Source: Oxytricha trifallax
Taxonomy: Eukaryota; Ciliophora; Spirotrichea; Sporadotrichida; Oxytrichidae
DNA: 64,000 nt
Assembly: GCA_000711775.1 (NCBI GenBank)
Contig: ARYC01002081.1
Location: 16,157 to 80,156, forward strand
Direction: 5' to 3'
In this document: in pieces, positions 58,747 to 64,000 of the stretch
Layout of the letters: each line of letters starts with the position of its first letter
How positions within the stretch are numbered: position 1 is the stretch's first letter
Translations under genes and position numbers: made by a program
The notes under the pieces: model-generated
Databases searched by the model: none
The model's input: the letters and a program-made list of their open reading frames with translations, nothing else
Told to the model about the DNA's origin: nothing

Positions 58747-59689
58747 TTTGGAATTTGTTAATTTTATTAAATGAAATTAACTTCGTTATTTATATTTAAA
58801 AGGAATTTATAGTTAAATAAGGTGAGGAGTACATAACTTTAGCTTTTTTATTAGATCATAAGATATTAATCAAATAAATTTAACCAAAACAAGTTAAATT
58901 AAATTATTGATAAATTTTAGATATTGTAAGAATATATAAATTTGAGGATTAAAATCAACAAATATATTCTAAATCGAATTAGTAACAGTTTAAGTATATC
59001 AATTTTATGATTTTAATATCATTAGAAAGTTAATAATAAATTAAATAGATTTAATATTGAATGTACTATTGTATTTCAATTTATTTTTATTCAATTTATT
59101 CTCAATGATTAATTATATGAAAATTATTTGAAAATATTATTTAATTAATCTTTGAGTACTTTTAAATGTGTAATATTTTTAAACAATTGAGTTTTTTATA
59201 TTAGTAAATAGTTGTGAACTATATGATTTATGTTTCAATTAAAACTTTTGGATAAATTCAAATTTCTATATAATTTCATGTTAATTGAATAGGAAATTTT
59301 ATAAGATAAATTAAGTTGAAATTAGTAATCAAATGATGCTAGATATATAAACTTATGTTTAAATTGACTCTTAATTGTTGGCGATATAATATTTATATTT
59401 TTATCAGAAATGTCAATTAAACAAGATTATGAATCAGAATATTTTAAAATGCAAAGTGAAATTCTTAATTCTAACTAGCCTAATATGTTTTTGTTTAATT
59501 TAAAAACTGTTTTATTTTAGTTTTTAAAAAAAGATTTATTTTTTATTCAGTATTTAATAAAAATAGTTTTATTCATATCCTAAATTAAAAAAACAACATT
59601 ATTCCCAAATACATTTAAATATTGAATGAGCAAACAAATCTAGAATAAATAAGTTCTAAATGAGAGCTTATCAATCTAATCTTTAAAAC

Positions 59690-61010
59690 AAATAAAGAAA
59701 TTCTCGCTTCGAAATCGAAAGAAGCCCAGGATCTCTCTTGAAATTAAATCATATAAGATGGTGACTTTGTAAAAGAGAAGCAGGGAGTTATTAAAAAGTC
59801 AAAGACTAAAAAGAGTAGTAACCAGACTTAAGACCAGAACATATTCCAAATATTTCATATAATAATTAGATTCTAAATATTTAGGCTATAAAATATCAAA
59901 TTTTTACTTAAAATATCTCTTCTAATCTTGATGGCTCTAAGTATCATGAATTGGGGTAAAATACTACAAAAATACTGCTTAATAAGTAATTAAATGATTC
60001 AAGTCAAATTATTAATATATTACTATTTAATAAGAAATTTAAAGTTTTTGATTCTACTCTATAAATATATTTTAGGATAAGGGAGGTATATTATAAAATT
60101 GATAATTTATATAAAATTATCAAAGATTAATACGATAATACCTCTAAACCTAATAAATGTAAGTCGATGAATTGCTTATTTTGTATTAAATCAGAGACAT
60201 AAACTAAAGAGGAGCTGATAAAAAAATAAAATAATAAATAATGCAAGTTTGTAATGATCCATTTAACTCAGAGGATTTCATTGTTTCAGACTCTAATATC
60301 TCTTTAGATAATAAAATGATTAAAATTTAAAATTTACTTTCCACGCTATGAGGTATTTGAAATTTATTAGTAGCATAAAAATTTAAAGAAATATTTTATT
60401 TAGAAATTTTTGAATTTCTAAAAATTAGGCGATGAAGAGATATTCGTGGAGATTAATCTTTATGCTGAATTTATAAAAGGATTTTCTCAATAAAATTGTG
60501 CTTTTCAATATATTTCCAAATCAGGTTTATAAAGATTTATTCTGAAATTCTTACATTAAAAAAAACTTACGATTAGTTAATAAATAATAAAAGGGACAAT
60601 TTCATATACAGGAATATTAAAATATGTGTTGATTCAAATTTATAGAAATTTCCTAATATCTTAGAAAATTGTTTATTTAGTATGTACTAAAGTAGCTTGA
60701 GATAAAATTTATTTAACTGTATTTAAGAATATATTAAATCATTACTAATAAAAAATGAAAAGTTTCGTAGAACGAATCATTTTGAGAACCCAAAAAAATA
60801 AAACACTAAATTTGAATTATATCTGATAAAAATTTTGAGTTATAATATGACTATTTTTTAGCTATCCTTTAAAATTTCTGATTTATCATTTACTCTATTT
60901 TTTCTTTTTGGGACCGTTTCTATATCTTCTCTTACAGAGATTTGAAAATAAAACTTTCTTCAATAACATGGGATTTGTTGGCTGGAAGTAAACATCAAGG
61001 TATCAAATAT
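59690..61010 (+). CDS. multi-pass membrane protein array, gene 5 (partial)
   Basis: A Lys-rich stretch (IQDGDFVKEKQGVIKKSKT about 59750) like that after gene 2 may be gene 4's tail or this gene's start. MQVCNDPFNSEDFIVSDSNI at 60241 and LKFLIYHLLYFFFLGPFLYL at 60870, then NNMGFVGWKQT, match the first membrane block of genes 1-4. Later modules are not seen before the GC-rich island, so the gene is either cut off or continues elsewhere. Confidence 0.5.
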
Positions 61011-61544
61011 TTTAATTACAACCCTAATACATTTAATGATGTATAAAAATAATTGTTTCAGAATAACTAATTCTATAATATGCTTGAAAGTTAAAATAAA
61101 AACACTCTATTTTAAGAGAAGATTGTTAGTACTTTTTTTAGCTTTTGAGTGAATATATAGTATTTGCAACAATAAAAAAATAAAATAAGCTATTACTTTG
61201 AGAAATTTGGTAATATATTAATTGAGTTAACTTCTAAAATATATTAATTTCCTGACTTTAATACACTCCAAATTTAATTTATTAATTTTATTAGTTAGCA
61301 TCAACTTTTACAATTTACTATAAATTTAATGAATTCGACAAAATATCAGTAGGATTACAGCAGCAGTATTGATCACTCATTGAAAAAAGATCGACAATTG
61401 TTTTCTGCGTGTATATATTCAAATATTAAATTTTTCAAAGTTCAATATTATTAGGAAAAATACATAGACTACTTTAAATTTCATCTTCTCTCAGTTTATC
61501 TGAATTAACTTTTGAAACAATTACAATATTATTAAATTAGAAAG

Positions 61545-62165
61545 TTATAAGGATAGGGTGACCCACAGGGGCCCGAGGCTGGAGACTTTCTAATAGAGCT
61601 TTCTACTACACTAAGGCCTGCTGAGGGTAGGCAGGGGGTTGCTGGGTTCACCGCAAGAGGGACCAGTCAGCGGGGTTCAATCTGTCAGATCCTAGACTCC
61701 TCGAGTCGTCTGCACGCTAAGGATTTCCCTGCATTAGATGAGCTACCTGGCGTGAGTTCAGCTTCCTAAGTAATAGGGAGCAGGATGAAGGTGGTGCTCA
61801 ACCTTCAAAAGTGAGACGATGAGAACCATAGAAGCCAACGATAATGATTTTTCTCCTACACCAGGTCGGGTTAATGAGGCTACCACACCGAAAGGACAGA
61901 GACTACTATCTCAGCAGCGGTGGAACCTGGTAAGCGTTTTCTCCAGACTCCCCTTTAATTGTTTACAGGAAGCAGATCTCTACGAGCTCTGTGGGGGATA
62001 CTCCTAGTTCGCTAGGCTCTTATCTCTGATTTTACATCTCGGTACAGGGAAATGTGGAATGGGGGGCTAGGTGGTTTTTCGGAGTTTTCTAGTTCACGAC
62101 TTGCCACGTCATTGATTGCCACGTCAACTCACTCAGATACGTCTACGTCACGACTAAGATTGATG
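61545..62165. other. GC-rich island of unknown nature
   Basis: About 600 bp near 50% G+C in a 25% background, with sharp edges. There are no good ORFs: the longest, plus 61819-62007 (62 residues), has no recognisable domain. It contains GGGGTTCAATCTG and GGGTTCACCGC, which resemble pol III B boxes, and a tandem TTGCCACGTCA at 62103-62130. TAACTTTTGAAAC occurs on both sides (about 61507 and 62226), a possible target duplication. A retroelement 5' region or SINE-like insertion is conceivable. Confidence 0.5.
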
Positions 62166-62403
62166 GTTTGATTTTAGTATTAAACAGTGATATGTTAAAT
62201 TTAATTTGAGATTACTCATTACTACTAACTTTTGAAACGATATCTTACTTTCTCTCAAAGTATTTGGCTTTATTATAGTAAGACAATAAATTGGTATAAC
62301 TCCTTTTCATTAAAAACTAATTTTTACAGTTTTTTTTACTCACTCTGCTAATAATCTTACGTGTGTTATAAATTAATTTAAGAAATCTATTAAAATTACA
62401 ATA

Positions 62404-63182
62404 TTAAACGAGTATAATCAAAATAAGGAGACTGTTAGAAATAAATTAAAAAAGAATGTAATTAGAATAAAGTTCAAATAAAATTAGATTAACTGATTTC
62501 AAACTGTAGCTATTTCGAATTAATTTCATGTGTTTATTTATTATTCTTCATCCAATTAATCAAACATGGAGCATTCTAATTCTTAATTATTTTCTACTTT
62601 TCCAAATTTTTTCTATTTTATGGCATCGAACTAGTTGTTGCTGTATTCTCATTCGCCATTCCTAAATAAAATATTTTGGGATATCTTCAACATATCTTCA
62701 GGGTATTCATGATATCTTCCTCAAAAAATAAAGAGTTCAAAAAATGGAGTTAAATAATAACAACAACAACAATAACAACATTAATTTATCCAAAAGCAAG
62801 TAATATTAGAGTTCTAGATGAAATTCTTAAGGAATTTCAAAATTATAAAAACCCCTGATTTTCTTTATTTTGATCATTTCCTCTTCATTATCGTTTTCAT
62901 CATAAGGTCTTTAAACTATGAATTTTAGAAAAATCCTAGAACTCTAATATTACTTGCTTTTGGATAAATTAATGTTGTTATTGTTGTTGTTGTTATTATT
63001 TAACTCCATTTTTTGAACTCTTTATTTTTTGAGGAAGATATCATGAATGGATCCTGAAGATATGTTGAAGATATCCCAAAATATTTTATTTAGGAATGGC
63101 GAATGAGAATACAGCAACAACTAGTTCGATGCCATAAAATAGAAAAAATTTGGAAAAGTAGAAAATAATTAAGAATTAGAAT
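62404..63182. mobile_element. palindromic element A2, broken by a TBE
   Basis: It begins TTAAACGAGTATAATCAAAA (TA before it), shares TGTAGCTATTTCGAATTAATTTCATGTG and the (AAC)n centre with A1 at 5284, and folds back at about 62880. The right arm is cut at 63182, where TBE copy 3 starts, so its outer end should lie past the window. Confidence 0.8.
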
Positions 63183-64000
63183 CAAAACCCCAAAACCCCT
63201 TAATGAGGTTTATAAGTGCTTTTGATTTGTAGGGAATTTGTTAGGGGTTGGGGTTATTAATAGGTTTTAATGTGAAATTTATAGTAAATTTATTTAATTT
63301 AATCGCTCAAAATGCACTTTAGGATCATGTGGGAGTGGTCTGAAGTTTATCTTACTTAACCACAACTCTATCTGCTCTAATATTATGTCTGATCTAGAGT
63401 TAGGTTTTAATATTATTGATTCTGCCATTTATTTTAATGATTGAGAGACTCTGGTTTTGTCTATAAATTACTTGATTCTTTGCTTAGCATCTTTCTCACA
63501 CCTAGTAGAGTAGTAATCGTTGCGAGGCATATCGCACTCTATTATTATTGCTGCTAAAGCCCACACATCCCATTAATAATCTCCATCTCTCCAGTCTTCT
63601 CTTTCAGGATAATAGCCCGGAGTTCCCATAACACTTCCTAGCCTTGATACTTCCACCCTTAATGCTCTCTTGAAGTCAATAATTGCCACTCTTACAGGTG
63701 AGAAGTTTATCATAATATTCTCATGCTTCAAATCTCTATGAACAAAGCCTAACTTATGTGACTCTTTTATTCCTTGTAAGGTTTAGGTTGCTATCAAAGC
63801 AAGCTACTTATGATTCCTTTGATCAGTAATAAAATCTCTGAGGGTCATTTTATAGAGTGGGAGTATGAGAGCCACATGATCCTTGGCAAGAAGAACAGCA
63901 TCTATATTGATTAAGTAACTACACTCTTTAAACTTAGCTTAAGTGAGTACTTGATACTCATTTGTAAACTCCATTTGATATTTATCATCACTTAAGAGAT
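63183..64000. mobile_element. TBE copy 3, left end (runs off window)
   Basis: The element starts CAAAACCCCAAAACCCCTTAATG; AAT (63180-63182) fits the ANT target. The subterminal TTTTGATTTGTAGGG matches copy 1. It contains the 3' part of the kinase gene. Confidence 0.9.
63300..64000 (-). CDS. TBE zinc-finger/kinase gene, 3' part, intact kinase motifs
   Basis: The frame enters from the right edge and is open throughout. Kinase motifs: LGFVHRDLKHENIMINF (catalytic HRD Asp present), VAIIDFKRALRVEVSRLG (D-F-K in place of DFG), GTPGYYPEREDW (activation segment end), QWDVWALAAIIIECDMPR. The catalytic Asp and metal-binding Asp positions are kept, unlike copy 1, so this copy may encode an active kinase. 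No TGA closes the frame before the element end, so the true stop is unclear. The N-terminal lobe and zinc finger are outside the window. Confidence 0.8.

Noticed and set aside
61600-61700. tRNA gene suggested by GGTTCAA-like box
   Set aside because: No acceptor stem, D-arm or anticodon arm could be folded around the box by eye.

Overview
The window looks like germline (micronuclear) DNA of a hypotrich/stichotrich ciliate of the Oxytricha-Stylonychia kind. It is very AT-rich. Real reading frames appear only when TAA and TAG are read as Gln and TGA as stop; for example, the SPEF1 and TBC-like genes are closed by TGA. Introns are short GT..AG gaps of roughly 35-100 nt. Four places carry the telomere-like terminus CAAAACCCCAAAACCCC in inverted orientation, the hallmark of TBE (telomere-bearing element) transposons. 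Species cannot be fixed from sequence alone.

Layout. 0-9.6 kb: fragments and genes, including a Lys-rich C-terminus, a decayed extended-SDR gene, a small MORN-type gene, a kelch gene split by a 1-kb palindromic element, a B-box/coiled-coil gene facing it, and a degenerate succinyl-CoA ligase alpha copy between short inverted repeats. 9.6-14.6 kb: a nearly full TBE with kinase, 22-kDa and transposase genes, all damaged, plus a large internal inverted duplication. 14.6-28.9 kb: the best-preserved gene block, namely a RING-finger gene and a coiled-coil gene on minus; then a coiled-coil gene, a SPEF1 (CLAMP) gene, a TBC/RabGAP-like gene and a Gln/Asn/Ser-rich gene on plus; then an alpha/beta-hydrolase (ABHD1/3-like) on minus. 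29.4-61 kb: a tandem array of five related multi-pass membrane protein genes, all on plus, spread out and loaded with mobile elements. 61.5-64 kb: a GC-rich island, a second palindromic element, and a TBE inserted into it that runs off the end.

Mobile DNA is the theme. There are two TA-flanked long palindromes of one family, another TA-flanked palindrome, two elements with perfect 8-bp target duplications and GGCTA...GGTCAAACAC ends, a 1.34-kb element with a perfect 8-bp duplication and a possible DDE transposase remnant, three copies of a TTGTAGGAATAC-ended element, and a 1.08-kb hairpin whose GC-rich loop carries a Rep/SF3-helicase-like reading frame. Two of these elements interrupt exons, and removing them with one copy of the target duplication restores the host frame, so they behave as internal eliminated sequences. 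Many genes show one-base frame slips (several in homopolymers) and isolated in-frame TGA codons; I cannot tell assembly error, decay and sense UGA apart without other data.
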